A stretch of 64,000 bases of DNA from Phascolarctos cinereus (GCF_002099425.1 NW_018344288.1:1178001-1242000); one strand, 5' to 3'; positions 1 to 10,720 are shown, counted from the first letter of the stretch. Notes: generated by a model not told the origin, from the letters alone. Numbers and translations are program-made.

Positions 1-660
1 TTGGGGAATGAATGAAAGTCTTATTCACTCAAAAGCAAGAAGCTTTCCTGACAACACAGTTCAATAGACACCAGACCTGGATCAGCTTCATTTACGTTCC
101 CTGAACAGGTTCACACCAAACTTCACAATTATACAGCCTTTGTATGAGATTTTAACTACTACCATTATCATGAAACCAGACCAGCAGGAACTATATTTGA
201 CTCATGCTCTGGGAGACGTTTCTCTGAATTTTAAAAGAAATATGAACATATGTTCTTTAATGAGAGATTTTAGAAACAATTTCAAATTTTCTTTTGGTGC
301 TGAACCCTGAATTATTTTAACCACATCTTGGTAATGTGGTTCCCTGTAGCAAAAGAAGGCCTGTGGAAGCAGCCTTATAGATATACTCTACCTACGATGG
401 ATTTGGAAATAGATTGTGCTTAACATTGGACAATTTTATACTGAACACGCTTTTGGAAATTTCTTCACTCCCACCTATTTTTACCTGGATTGTACCAGTT
501 TCTTGACTAAGGAAAAACCATCAAAGAAGTATAATTCTTAATATTCTGTAGGAATCCTTCTACATATTTTGTTCATTTTATTATACCTAAAACCACTCCT
601 GGCACTGCATCATTCTGATAGAGTACAATTTAATAATTTTTTTTCTTCTTACATCTTTTG
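1..660. other. No recognised feature
   Basis: AT-rich single-copy-looking sequence. I see no repeat family, conserved reading frame or RNA gene in it. Confidence 0.5.
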
Positions 661-661
661 G

Positions 662-840
662 AGGCAGTGTTTAAAGATGTACTTAAAGAGCACTGGATCT
701 GGAATCAGAGAACCTAGACACAGAGCCTTCCTCTCATTTACTACCTGTGTGGTCAAGTCATTTAACTTCCCTGAACCTCAGTTTTCTTGCCTGTAAAATT
801 AGGATATCAGACTAAATGATCTCCAGATCTATGACCTAAC
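662..840 (+). mobile_element. MIR3-type CORE-SINE
   Basis: It shows the usual order of a CORE-SINE: a tRNA-like head, a degraded core (tgtggtcaagtcatttaac), the segment cctcagttttcttgcctgta, and a tail of the type actaaatgatctcc. The tail form matches MIR3, whose end is thought to come from L3/CR1 LINEs. Old and diverged. Confidence 0.7.
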
Positions 841-842
841 AA

Positions 843-1039
843 ATTGCAATTTCCTTGGTATGGGAAAACCCCAGGGAAGAAACTCCCCTCACCAATGTAG
901 CACATCAGGTCCTTTGTAACTTAAAGGCTTAGAGAGATTCGTGGGGCACTGAGACCTGAAGTGATTTGCCCATGGTCACATAACTAATATGTATGAGAGG
1001 GTCTTGTGGATTCCAAAGTCAATCCCCTATCCTCTATGA
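843..1039 (-). mobile_element. CORE-SINE, tail subfamily, antisense
   Basis: Antisense CORE-SINE whose tail reads 'cattggtgaggggagtttct' on the minus strand. The same tail type recurs at 5.95, 11.5, 39.3, 40.0, 40.8 and 48.6 kb. The hAT-like element that follows appears to have inserted into its head, which resumes near 1452. Confidence 0.6.
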
Positions 1040-1451
1040 CAGCAGTGTCAAACTCAGGTGGGAACAGGGACCATTACATCGAATCCCTGCTGGACCAGCC
1101 AGATGCCATAAAAGAGAAGAACAAAACCCTAGCCTGAAGTCTGGTCAATACCAGGTTTTATTTGATAACTTTTCTGAAAACTTATTTTGATAGCATCAGT
1201 AATTGTTGGCTACAAGAGAGTTCCGGGAAATTATTTCTTAGACTTGGCTCACCCTCATCATCCTGGGTAGGATGGAATACATACTCTTATTTTTGACTAA
1301 GAAAAAGACACATTAACATTATCTATGTTCTATTGTATTTTCATTTATTTTTAAAAGTATTTCCCAACTACATTTTAATCTGGTTCAGGTCTCACTCTGG
1401 AGTGTTACCCCAGAAATGTGGCTCACTGACCACATGTTTGACAACTCTGCT
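1040..1451 (+). mobile_element. hAT-like MITE, interrupted
   Basis: The two ends form a terminal inverted repeat: agcagtgtcaaactc at the left, and tttgacaactctgct at the right, which is the near-complement. The flanks ctctatga and ctctacat are a possible decayed 8-bp target duplication, the hAT length. The interior contains acattaacattatctatgtt, which I know from non-autonomous hAT elements of marsupials. There is no transposase. Positions about 1091-1290 are a separate insertion. Confidence 0.6.
1091..1290 (-). repeat. Unclassified repeat, copy A, inside the MITE
   Basis: This block interrupts the hAT-like element and is closely similar to 2015-2189; shared words are cctgaagtctgg and ggaaattatttcttagactt. 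On the minus strand both copies carry AATAAA followed by a CTGGTATTG-like stretch, as in an LTR or a transcript 3' end. Family not recognised; an old LTR fragment is possible. Confidence 0.5.
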
Positions 1452-1461
1452 CTACATCATA

Positions 1462-2014
1462 TAAACTGATTCGGGACACATAAATGGGGGAAATAATTTT
1501 ATTTATGTTCATTCAAAATTTTATTTTTGGTCATTTTATATATGTTCATTTGTTCATTAAAAAAAAATACGAACTGAGCACTTACTATGTGCTACGCTAG
1601 CTATGCAAGGGACACAAAGGAATATTCTTCAGGGAGCTTAACAATATTCCCTTCCTCAAAAGTGGACCTCAGAACTATACCTCAATTCCTCCATCCTGAT
1701 TGAGAATGTCAGGATGCTTACCAGCTGACTGCCAAAAAGAAGTAGATGGCAAGCCTTCCTTTCCCATCATTAGTCTCTAACATAACACGCAAGATCTCAT
1801 TTAATCCAAACCGAATGTTCCCCTGGTTAGTGCTTGATTGTATCTTTCCTGTTTGGTCAGCCACAGGCTTTCCTCTGTTGGGTACTTTGTGATCTCTGGA
1901 ATACATCAAAACCGGACTTCACGATCACAGCCATCTCTAAGTCCCACACTAGCCATTTTCCTTCGTGCCCTCTCCTCCACAGTTGCTAAGCAAGTCCCTA
2001 ATAAACTTCCTGAA
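1462..2014. other. Mostly unrecognised, with an L2 tail
   Basis: At 1572-1665 there is an antisense L2 3' end (gagcacttactatgtgctac, then a garbled ggagctta). The rest of the stretch is AT-rich sequence without recognised features. Confidence 0.4.
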
Positions 2015-2189
2015 GCAGGACAGCCAGATGCTATGAGAAAAGAGCAACAAAACCCTGGCCTGAAGTCTGGCCAATACCAGCTTTATTGGACAATGATCGC
2101 ATCAGTAGCTGTTAGCTACCAGAAAGTCCTGGGAAATTATTTCTTAGACTTGGCTCACCCGGATAGGATGCAATATTCCTATTCTTACA
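2015..2189 (-). repeat. Unclassified repeat, copy B
   Basis: Second copy of the block at 1091-1290, lying outside the hAT-like element. It carries AATAAA on the minus strand and lacks about 20 bp that copy A has. No terminal repeats or target duplication could be seen. Confidence 0.5.
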
Positions 2190-2304
2190 TAGTCAGAGAT
2201 TTTTCTAATTAACTAGCTTAAACTCAAGAGGATGGGGAGGGGGCAAAAATGGAGGGTAGAGAATGGTTAACAGTAAGCGAGCCACTGCAAACCTTCAAAG
2301 TTGG

Positions 2305-2400
2305 GAGGGTCTAGACCTAGCTGCACAACTAGCTAGCTGTGTGAGCTCAGGCAAGTCATTCTCTGGGCCTCAGTTTCTTCACCTGTAAAATATAACAGCA
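2305..2400 (+). mobile_element. CORE-SINE fragment
   Basis: Core and post-core only: ctagctgtgtgagctcaggc followed by gcctcagtttcttcacctgt. Confidence 0.65.
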
Positions 2401-2649
2401 TATAGACCTTTGTACTATCACTTAATAGATTTGAACTGAACCTCTTTAAATGTTCTTCTACAAACCTGCAGGATTAAAAGAATTCATTTTTCAAAAGGAC
2501 AGTATAAGAGTAGGAATTATTATTACATAAATGCACCTGTAATCTATGGGATTGAAATTTCAGTAAAACAAGATCTTTATTACCTAATCTAACTGCTAGG
2601 GGAGAACTTCCATATACATTTCTTAGTGGGTGCTTTAAAAATGTGTGAA

Positions 2650-2800
2650 GAGCAGCACCTGGATGGCAAAGTGGATATAGCACTGGCCCTGGAGTCAGGA
2701 AGACCTGAGTTCAAATCTGGCCTCAGGCACTTATCACTTACTAGCTGTGTGACCCTGGGCAAGTCACTTAACCCTACTGCCTAGCCCCCCCCAAAAAAAG
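2650..2800 (+). mobile_element. WSINE/MAR1-type short SINE
   Basis: tRNA-like head (ggatggcaaagtggatatag), gacctgagttcaaatctggc, and core ctagctgtgtgaccctgggc, ending in a C-run and A-run. The head is slightly decayed. Confidence 0.85.
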
Positions 2801-2854
2801 ACAGAGACAGAGATGAATTAAATGATTTTTTAATGTCTCCTCCAGTTCTTACTG

Positions 2855-3080
2855 AGGGATGGAGGAAAGAATACCAGACTTAGAGTCACCAAAGACCTGT
2901 GTTCAAATCCCACTTGTGACATTTATTAGCTCTTTGACCTTGAGCAAGTCACTTAACTTCTCTGAGATTCAATTTCCACAGCTGTAAAATGCCAAATACA
3001 CATGGTAACTTCATAAGGTTATTATAAGCTAATACATGTAAAGCAGTGATACATAAATATCAGTTATTATTGTTGCTATT
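2855..3080 (+). mobile_element. MIR-type CORE-SINE
   Basis: Core tagctctttgaccttgagca, then ctgtaaaatgcc, and the long tail with aaggttattataagc and cagttattattgttgctatt. Nearly full length and old. Confidence 0.7.
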
Positions 3081-3269
3081 TCAGGCACACATTAGGTACT
3101 GCCATCTAAGTCATCGAAAACTAGTGGATGTATGCAACAGTTGAAAGAGAAAGTACATATTGCTTGTTTTGACAATGTCAGTTTCTATATACTCATTTGT
3201 GAGTGGCTTTGTGATTTTTCTCTGTACAAAAGAGACATTAGTGGTCTTAGAAGAAAGATCAAAGAAACA

Positions 3270-3455
3270 ATACTTACTTACAACATCATTAATGTGAAAA
3301 TATGTTTAATAGGAATGTAAATATATAGCCTATACCAGATTGTGCACCATTTTGGGGAAAGAGGTGGAGAGAAAAGGGGAGAAAAATTTTAAACTCAAAA
3401 GCACGTGGAAGTGATCATTGATAAATCAAAATAAATTAATAAAAAATTAGAAAAA
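3270..3455 (+). mobile_element. L1 3' UTR fragment
   Basis: Matches the terminal part of the marsupial L1 3' UTR seen whole at 60.6-60.8 kb: acaacatcattaatgtgaaa, then a G-rich block and aattttaaactcaaaa. It ends in an A-rich tail next to the (AAAG)n tract. Confidence 0.65.
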
Positions 3456-3480
3456 ATAAAAAAGGAGTGATCTGACCCTC

Positions 3481-3490
3481 AGAAAGAAAG

Positions 3491-3569
<79 letters not shown>

Positions 3570-3570
3570 A
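3481..3570 (+). repeat. (AAAG)n microsatellite
   Basis: About 90 bp of AAAG repeats, pure over most of its length. It adjoins an L1 A-tail and probably grew from it. Confidence 0.95.
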
Positions 3571-3800
3571 TACAATTAGCCTGTTATACAAATCATTCTG
3601 TCCATACTTCAAAAAAAAAAAAAGGCAAGCACAAAATTTCTTCACAGGACTGGCAAAGGCGTTAACAAGTTAGTGAATAAAAATGTAATTACTCTCTTGC
3701 CTCTAATTGTACACTCTACATTTTGAGTCGAAGAAAATACTGTTAGATAATATGTGATAGAATGCATTACTACATTGGTCTGTATGATTATAGTACTACA
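3571..3800. other. No recognised feature
   Basis: AT-rich sequence with one A12 run. Nothing identifiable. Confidence 0.4.
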
Positions 3801-4012
3801 GATGTTGAATCCGAAAGCACCTTAGCCCTACAACTTCATTGTACGGATGAGGAAACTGAAAACTAGAGAGGTTAAGCAATTTGTCCAAGCTTGCCCAGCT
3901 AGTTAGTTGTGCAGCCAGGGATCGCACAGCTAGTAAGCAGCAAAGGCAGGATTTGAATCCAGGTTCTCCGGTTCCCAAACCAATACTCTTTCCACTGTAA
4001 GTCACTGTTTCC
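3801..4012 (-). mobile_element. CORE-SINE, antisense
   Basis: Antisense core (gatgaggaaactgaaaacta, aggttaagcaatttgtcc) and head (aggatttgaatccaggttct). A piece of the core looks duplicated, with two cagctagt-like words 26 bp apart. Confidence 0.65.
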
Positions 4013-4040
4013 CATTAATAATCCTCTAAACACATTCTGA

Positions 4041-4188
4041 TCTGAACTGGAAGAGGCTTTATAGGTCATCTAATCCAATCCTTTCACTATACAAATGAGG
4101 AAACTGAGACTCAGAAAAGTTGTGATATAGTGAGTGGCAGAGCTGAGATTTGAACTCAGTCTTTCTCTCCCTCTGCTTCTGGCCTGAG
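4041..4188 (-). mobile_element. MIR3-type CORE-SINE, antisense
   Basis: Begins with the L3-like tail gaactggaagaggctttata and ggtcatctaatccaatc, then aaatgaggaaactgagactc and the head gatttgaactcag. Confidence 0.7.
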
Positions 4189-4405
4189 GGAAAATGGGGG
4201 AAAACAAACTTTGAAATCTTTAGTAAAGTCAAGCCAGAAGACCTGGACCTTTATATGTTGCTGGCAGGCAGCTGTAGGTGGTTGTCACTGACTTTAAAAG
4301 AACAAGGATGGCCCTTTGAAAAATGATGAAGTAGGTGAACCCAGCTTCCACTCCCCTTCTTTCCCATTCCTGACCCTTCCCTGGAAGCATCTCAAGATAT
4401 ACTTC

Positions 4406-4550
4406 TGCAAGGCAGCTAGATAGAGTACCAGCCCTGGATTCAGGAGGACCTAAGTTCAAATGCGGCCTCAGACACATAACACTTACTAGCTGTGTGACCC
4501 TGGCCAAGTCACTTAACCCCATTGCCTAACCCCCTCCCCCCCAAAAAAGA
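4406..4550 (+). mobile_element. WSINE-type SINE
   Basis: ggcagctagatagagtacca, then aggaggacctaagttcaaat and core ctagctgtgtgaccctggcc, ending in a C-run and a short A-run. Confidence 0.88.
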
Positions 4551-4884
4551 TATACTTCTGCTAAATACAATTTATCTTTGCTTAATGCCCTGCTCTCTTC
4601 TTTGCAAGACAGCAACTAGCTATGTTTTGCCAGTGGTTTCATAAGAGAGAATCCACTCTCTCCTCTAGCTGATGTACTCATCATAACAATAGATTTTGGG
4701 GATGTGATGCACCTGCTTTTGTTGTCTAACCCAAATAATGATTTTGGTGATATGAACTTCAGGTCAAGTAGGATGTGAGAAGGATGGCATAGCAGGACAG
4801 AAAGAGGAGATATTTAGGGGGCAGGTACCCCTTAAATCACAACCCAAAGGATAGGCCATTCTTATAAGGTTTGGGTGACCCCCT
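4551..4884. other. No recognised feature
   Basis: Single-copy-looking sequence. No repeat or coding signal seen. Confidence 0.4.
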
Positions 4885-5015
4885 ACTGCCACTAATTAGC
4901 TGTATGACCTTGAGCATGTAAATTTACCACTCTTAGTTTCCACATCTATAAAATGAGGGAGTTGGAGCAGATAATCTTAAGGGTTCCCTACCATTCACAC
5001 CCTGGGATTTTAACA
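4885..5015 (+). mobile_element. MIR3-type CORE-SINE
   Basis: Core tagctgtatgaccttgagca, then ctataaaatgagggagttgg and a tail of the type ataatcttaagggttccc. Confidence 0.65.
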
Positions 5016-5067
5016 TTATTAACCTAGAAGATAGAACTTGATGATACGTGCTTTGAAAGAGCAAACT

Positions 5068-5130
5068 CACTACCTGGGCAAGTCACTTAACTCCAATTGC
5101 CTCATATAAAAAAAAAAAAAGAAAAGAAAA
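5068..5130 (+). mobile_element. SINE 3' stub
   Basis: Only the last 40 bp of a WSINE-type SINE remain (cctgggcaagtcacttaact, then attgcctc and an A-run). Confidence 0.6.
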
Positions 5131-5945
5131 AATTTTTTAAATGGATAAACAATGTTAAAAAAAAACAATGAATTAAAAAATAAAATAATAAAAGCTGGGA
5201 TAACTAAACTGAATCAATAGCATGGAATATCATTGATACCAGGGAGCTCTCTCAAAACACTCATTGTATGTCTTTAGTGTAATGTATTAAGATCTCAGTT
5301 TGATAGCTCTACAGGTAAAATTAACTTGGAAGCTCACTCAAGTCTTGTTTATACTAAAACCACTCCTACTGACCATGCTTCCCTAGCAAAGCTGGGGCAA
5401 GCCGTGTAACCAAGCAAACAATAATGGAACCAGTTCTTACACAAGAGGAACTATGCCACTCACCCAATTACATGATTACAAATATTTGGCAAGGAACGCT
5501 TAGATAAGACTGCCATATACCACATTTTCTGAGTGTTTGAGCCAAAGTGGGTGAAGGGAAAAAGTCAATAGACATTTTTTTAAACATAGAATAAAATTTT
5601 ACATGAAAACAACTAGCGGTTTAGATGGTCCTGAGTTCCCATCACATATGGACACTCCCTCTACCAGATCACAAGTCCTACACCCTTTTTGTCCTGTATT
5701 ATTCCTTTCCACATTTTCCCTATAAATCCTTCACCAAAGCCCACTCAACATGATGGAGGCCTTCCTCTAGTGATGTTCCAATCTCAGAGGTACCAATGTA
5801 GCGCTTGGACTCTCCATCTGTTTTCTCTCATTCTCGATAGCTACCAGCCTACTTCCATTGCTAGCAACACAACTCACTAATTATTTTTTAATCTATATAG
5901 GTATCTGCTTATCCACGAGCATCTATCTTAAGAAGCAATAAACTA
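5131..5945. other. No recognised feature
   Basis: A-rich at the start, then single-copy-looking. At 5650-5870 it is pyrimidine-rich with short open frames that resemble nothing I know. Confidence 0.4.
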
Positions 5946-6175
5946 AGAGGCACAGCGGCATAGCAGATAGAAAGCCAGCTTCAGCATCTTAAAGACCTGG
6001 ACTTAAGTTTGACCTATGACACATACTAGCTGTGGGATCCTGGGCACGTCACATAACAACCTCTTAGTGCCCTAGGCAAATCCTTAAGATAAGTTAAACG
6101 ACATTTGTGATCTCCATTGGTAGAGGGAATTTCCTTGTTTAGAATTCTCTGAAAACTAGTAAAATCATAGCTACT
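5946..6175 (+). mobile_element. CORE-SINE, tail subfamily
   Basis: Head and core (tagctgtgggatcctgggca), then the tail with ctccattggtagagggaatt seen in the other members of this subfamily. Confidence 0.7.
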
Positions 6176-6369
6176 ATTCATTTTTTTAAAAAGGAGTAAT
6201 ACATACAATAGAATATTTTCTTGAAATATAAATAATCACTCAACTTGATCTTTCCTTTTAGGATGTGAAGCCAGACTGAGGTGACAGTCTTCTATTCACA
6301 TGAATGCAGGAAGGGCAACCCCTCTAAGATTTACAAGAGTCTGTTTTGACTTTAAGTTATAGAACTACA

Positions 6370-7045
6370 TTTCTTTTATTTATTTAGTATTTTATTTTTC
6401 CCCAATTATATGTGAAAATAATTTTCAACATTTGTTTTAAAAATTTTGAGTTCCAAATTCTCTCCCTCTCTTCCCACCCCCCTCACTGAGAAGGCAAGCA
6501 ATCTGATAAAGGTTATGTATATGTAATCATGCAAAACATATTCCCATATTAGTAATGTCATAAAAGAAAACATAGACCAAAAAACCCCCAAAAAATAAAG
6601 TAAAAAATATATGCTTTGATCACCATTCAGACTCCATCAATTCTTTCTCTGGGGATGGATAGCATTTTTCATCATAGGTCCTTCAGAGTTGCCTTGGATC
6701 ATTGTATTGCCAAAAATAGCTAAGTCATTAATAGTTGATCATCTTATAATATTGCTGTTACTGTATACAACATTCTCCTGGTTCTACTAATTTTACTTTT
6801 GCATCAGTTCATGTAAGTCCTCCCAGGTTTTTCTGAGAGCATCTTACTCATCATTTCTTATAGCACAATAGTATTCACAATCACATACCACAACTTGTTT
6901 AACCATTCCCCAATTGATGGTCATTCCCTCAATTTCTAATTCTTTGCCACCAGAAAAGAGCTGCTATAATTATTTTTGTACATACAAGTCCTTTTCCTTT
7001 TTGCTTTTTATCCCTTCTGAGATACAGACCTAGTAATGGTAAGAA
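6370..7045 (-). mobile_element. L1 3' end, antisense
   Basis: Antisense marsupial L1 from the 3' end inwards: A-tail side at 6370, then ccattcagactccatcaatt, then ORF2 C-terminal and junction words such as ccattccccaattgatggtc at about 6905. 5'-truncated, about 675 bp. Confidence 0.85.
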
Positions 7046-7379
7046 TTACATTTCTTAAGGAATCAACAGTGATCAAAGAAAAATCCTTTTATGCTATATT
7101 TGTCTGCAATTGACTTTAACCAGTTTAATGTGTAATTTGTACAACTGAAATTATTTCAGCAAATTATATTTCACTAAAGAAATATGCCTCGGAGAGACCC
7201 TGCCATCTATAGGGAGTCCCCTGTCCATTTTGGATTCTGTGTTGGACATCCTCCATGACAGTGGCAAACATGTCTAACAAGTATACACCTCCCTGTTTTA
7301 TGTCCAGCTTGGTCTTAATAACCAGAGGGTCAATAAACAAAGGAATCTCTCTCATGTGCCTTTCAAGCAATCCTATATA
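7046..7379. other. No recognised feature
   Basis: A 68-codon minus-strand frame (7164-7370) lies here. It does not clearly match a family. Confidence 0.35.
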
Positions 7380-7545
7380 GTTTTAATATCCCCATGGGAG
7401 GACCCTGGCAAGGACCTCTGGGTACTTCTATTCTCTGATGACATGCTGATTACATCAAACCCAAAAGCACTGAAAAATTTCATAAATGAGATCTATAATC
7501 TCTCAAAAGATTTCAGATTGATTATCTGTCCATTAGACTAGAAGA
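7380..7545 (+). mobile_element. Possible LINE reverse-transcriptase remnant
   Basis: The frame reads LLFSDDMLITSNPKAL and then INEIYNLSKDF. This resembles the catalytic FADD box of L1-like reverse transcriptases followed by the LINEFSK-type helix. Only about 50 residues match, so the call is weak. Confidence 0.3.
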
Positions 7546-7929
7546 AAAAGGGGTTTTTGCCTTTATTTATGGGAAAGATATGGCTAGACAAGAGTTTACT
7601 AAGAAAACTAGGGAGTTTAATAAAATATAAGCTCAAACAAGTAAACAGTGTGAAATGGCCACAAACACTATCTCAGACTAATTTAATTAGACTAATTTAA
7701 TATCAGAAAAAAAAAGCAAATTACCCTGCTCTTGTCAGACCACACATAGAATAGGTATGAATACTATAGAATATGTTATATATTATGATATCATATGTAA
7801 TGATATACAATGTTATAATATTAGATAGTATATAGAATATTGACAATTTGAAGCTTGTCCAAGGAAGGGGTGACCAGAATAATGAGGAACTGGACATGGA
7901 GTCATACCACCCTTTTAAGTATTTTTTTC
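7546..7929. other. AT-rich, no recognised feature
   Basis: Contains an imperfect TATA/ATGATAT-rich patch at 7735-7845. Otherwise featureless. Confidence 0.4.
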
Positions 7930-8010
7930 TTCCTCCGCTAGAATGTAAGTTCTTTGAGGGCAGGTACTATCGTTTTACTTGTATTTGTGTAACCAAGGAT
8001 TCAAGACTTT
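7930..8010 (+). mobile_element. L2 3' end
   Basis: Typical L2 tail words: gctagaatgtaagttctttg followed by agggcaggtact. Confidence 0.6.
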
Positions 8011-8475
8011 CATAAGACTTTCTTCATTGATAGAGATTGATTATTCTCAATGTTCCATGTCCACATGATTGGCAAGAGCTTGGGATAAGAGGGATCATGG
8101 CTTCTTTTGGCTTCTACTTTGAAAAGAGAAAAACACTCTTCCAGCTTCTCTTCAAGGAGAAGTCCCTGAAGGGAGAGAAGGACTCTAAGAAGAAGCCAGC
8201 ATGCAGTGAAGCTAGCAACTTGATCACGTCCCCAAGCCCAGCTTACCACAACACAAACACATACCTAAGCTGAGGTATCTTACTCCCAGTGGGAGAGCTC
8301 ATTCACTCTCTGTATTATCTGATACATTCTCCTCTGCATAACTTTTCTGATTTCTATTTACTATCAGCTTGCATAAATAGGTTTATTTGCTATTCACTAT
8401 GTATGGTCTTCATATAACTAGCATTTGGTGAGAAAGGAACCAAGCCTTAGGGCTGGGCACTCTCCTTTCCCATTA
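8011..8475. other. No recognised feature
   Basis: Short overlapping open frames on both strands at 8010-8270 show no family resemblance. Treated as non-coding. Confidence 0.4.
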
Positions 8476-8489
8476 AAGGATGGCAATCA

Positions 8490-8648
8490 GGGGCTGCTGA
8501 GTGGCACAGTGGATAAAACACTGGCCCTGGAGGACCTGAGTTCAAATCCGGTCTCAGACCAGACACTTGACACTTACCAGCTGTGTGACCCTGGACAAGT
8601 CACTTAACCCCAATTGTCTCACTAAAAAAAAAATAAACTAAAATAAAA
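8490..8648 (+). mobile_element. WSINE-type SINE, first of a cluster of three
   Basis: Full SINE with ctgtgtgaccctggacaagt and a long A-rich tail. The flank aaggatggcaatca (8476-8489) resembles aaagacagcaatca (8996-9009) beyond the third SINE. Confidence 0.9.
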
Positions 8649-8649
8649 A

Positions 8650-8815
8650 GGGGCAGCTAGATGGTGCAGTAGATAGAGCTCCAGTCTTGGAGTCAGGAGG
8701 ACCTGAGTTCAAATCCAGCCCCAGACACTTGAAACTTACTAGCTGTGTGACCCTGGGCAAGTCACTTAATCCCAATCGCCTCACCAAAAAAAAAAAAAGG
8801 AAAAAAAAGTACTCT
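8650..8815 (+). mobile_element. WSINE-type SINE, second of three
   Basis: Begins at the A-tail of the first copy. It has gtcaggaggacctgagttca and the complete core, and ends in an A-rich run. Confidence 0.9.
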
Positions 8816-8845
8816 CAAATAAAAGTAGAAGGCCAGCAAAGTTTG

Positions 8846-9000
8846 GGGGCAGCTAGGTGGCACAATGGATAGAACACTGGACCTAAAGTCAGGAGGACCT
8901 GAGTTCAAATCCGGCCTCAGACCAAACACTTGACACTTACTAGTTGTGTGACCCTAGGCAAGTCACTTAACCCCAATTGCCTAAAAAGGAAAAAAAAAGA
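8846..9000 (+). mobile_element. WSINE-type SINE, third of three
   Basis: Carries the variant accaaacacttgacacttac in place of the shorter form; the copy at 51077 has the same variant. Short A-rich tail. Confidence 0.9.
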
Positions 9001-9009
9001 CAGCAATCA

Positions 9010-9433
9010 ATAGCTCAGCTTGAACCTAAAAATTATTTTCCTGAGACTAACAATATTTAGGGTAGGACAGATAGATATAATTCTCACCCAGTACCCTTCC
9101 TCTGAGGAGAGCAGATTGGCCAATCTCATGGCACCAATGTCCTGCTCCCCTCCACGCAAGAATCAATTTCCCCTGGGGACGGGTGAATGAAGGAAACTCT
9201 AGAGCCAGATCTATTCATGCCTCCCTTTGAGGCACATCTAGACAGATATAATCACGTAGACATACATAACCTACATGGGAAACACACATACACATGCCTT
9301 ACATTTGTATTCCCAGCACTTATCATAGTAAGCACTTGATAAAAGCTTCTTGACTTGACTTGACTGGTTAGGGAGGGGAAAGGGATGTGTTGTCTTGAAA
9401 TATTTGAGAGATTGCCAGCTAGAAGAAGGATTA
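9010..9433. other. No recognised feature
   Basis: Single-copy-looking sequence. Confidence 0.4.
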
Positions 9434-9525
9434 GAGACAACATGATGTAATCTAAATATTGTCAGACTTGGCATCGGAGGGCCTGTGTTCAGATCCCAAT
9501 CCTGCCCCTTCCTGCCTATGGCATC
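9434..9525 (+). mobile_element. CORE-SINE head fragment
   Basis: Head only (cagacttggcatcggagggc, then gttcagatcccaatcctgcc). The core is missing. Confidence 0.5.
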
Positions 9526-9617
9526 AGAAGCCTTGAAGCAGCTGACAGACAGCTACCTGACTGGGCCATTGTTAAACTTTCCCATTCACAAGCTGGTAGC
9601 ACTAAACTAGATGACAC

Positions 9618-9815
9618 CTCAGCATGGCGCATTGTTAAAAGAGCATGAGATTTATATTCTAGGACTTGGACTCAAAGCCTAGCTCTGCTACTTATTACCT
9701 ATTTGATATTGAGAAAGTCATTTAACCTTTATAAGCCTCAAGATTATCATTTTTAAAATAAGAATAATGTACTGGGAAACATCTAAGGCTCTTTCCAGCT
9801 CTACATCCTAGATTT
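9618..9815 (+). mobile_element. MIR3-type CORE-SINE
   Basis: Head ggacttggactcaaagccta, core ttgatattgagaaagtcatt, tail ctaaggctctttccagctct. Confidence 0.65.
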
Positions 9816-10099
9816 ATTGTGTTAATTTTTGTCTTTGAAGATATTAAAAAATACTTTTAAAAATCTTTTCTTTTTTCTGGATGAAAAGAGAAAAAAAAAA
9901 ACTCTAAGCCTGAGGAAATCTCTTTAACTAGTAGAACAAGGAAGCATTCAACAGGATGGATTTAAATTGGCCAGGAGCTCAAGGGCCCTTTTGCAAGATA
10001 ATAGATCATACAGCTGGAGCCAAAGTGAGGCCAGCAATGAAGGCAATGAGGAACTATTTTGTGTGGTGTTATTAACCACTGAAAAGTACACTACAGAAA
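9816..10099. other. No recognised feature
   Basis: AT-rich sequence with an A-rich patch near 9890. Confidence 0.4.
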
Positions 10100-10720
10100 T
10101 CTAGTGCATGACATTTATCAACAATGAAGGGTTTCAGAGCAAGGGCCTAAAACAGGAACGCATTGCCACCTACTGCTTACAGCTGATTATTTTTCTTTCA
10201 AACCATAATTACCCACAGGAAAACCAAATGCCACATACATCGTTTCAACTCTTGAAGTTCATCCATTTAAGTTATTGCCGCGTGTGCAATTACAAAATAT
10301 GCAACACAAAAAAACGAGATCGCTTTCAGTGTCAAAAACTTCTTAAGCCTTCCAGTGGTCTGCCAGATCACCCAACTCCTATTACCACTGACAAGTTAAT
10401 GTGCTCTCAGTAAAAGCAGAATGGGCTTCTATGCGCAATTAATAGTCATCTTGGCTTCTGCCTTCCGCTGCATTTATTCATGATGGCATTTTGGTCCCAA
10501 ACTTAACGGTACCCACGAATCCAGTTCTTGTCTTTATTAACTGTATTTCCAGATCAGCTTTGCAGATACCAAACTGTCTGGCCACGCTTTGCCTGAAACT
10601 GCTCCATTTCAAGTGGCCCTCGCAGCTATTCATTTACAAGAGGATGAGGATAGATGAGTGGTTGGCAAGGTCTAGAACCTGTTCCTTTTCCAAGAAAGGG
10701 CTAAACCCAAACCCACAGAA
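10100..10720. other. Repeat-free island
   Basis: About 620 bp without recognised repeats. It has a few CpGs (for example gccgcgtgtgcaattac) and AT-hook or homeobox-like words such as gcgcaattaatagtc. Two open frames of 101 and 77 codons resemble no known protein. It could be a conserved non-coding element, which is inference from composition only. Confidence 0.3.

Noticed and set aside
3436-3645. FFLSFFLS-repeat frame
   Set aside because: Complement of the (AAAG)n tract.
7164-7370. 68-codon minus-strand frame with REI...KQGGVYLLDMFA, faintly like an SLC6 transporter segment
   Set aside because: Alignment needs several gaps and no neighbouring segment supports it. Chance resemblance is more likely.
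8490-9000. tRNA-like heads of SINEs as tRNA genes
   Set aside because: Only decayed box B-like words; no cloverleaf. They are SINE promoters.
8490-9000. Regularly spaced repeats as a CRISPR array
   Set aside because: The repeats are whole SINEs in a vertebrate genome, with no short direct-repeat and spacer pattern.
10108-10413. 101-codon plus-strand frame in the repeat-free island
   Set aside because: No domain, no splice-site context and no family resemblance. The island is kept only as a possible non-coding element.
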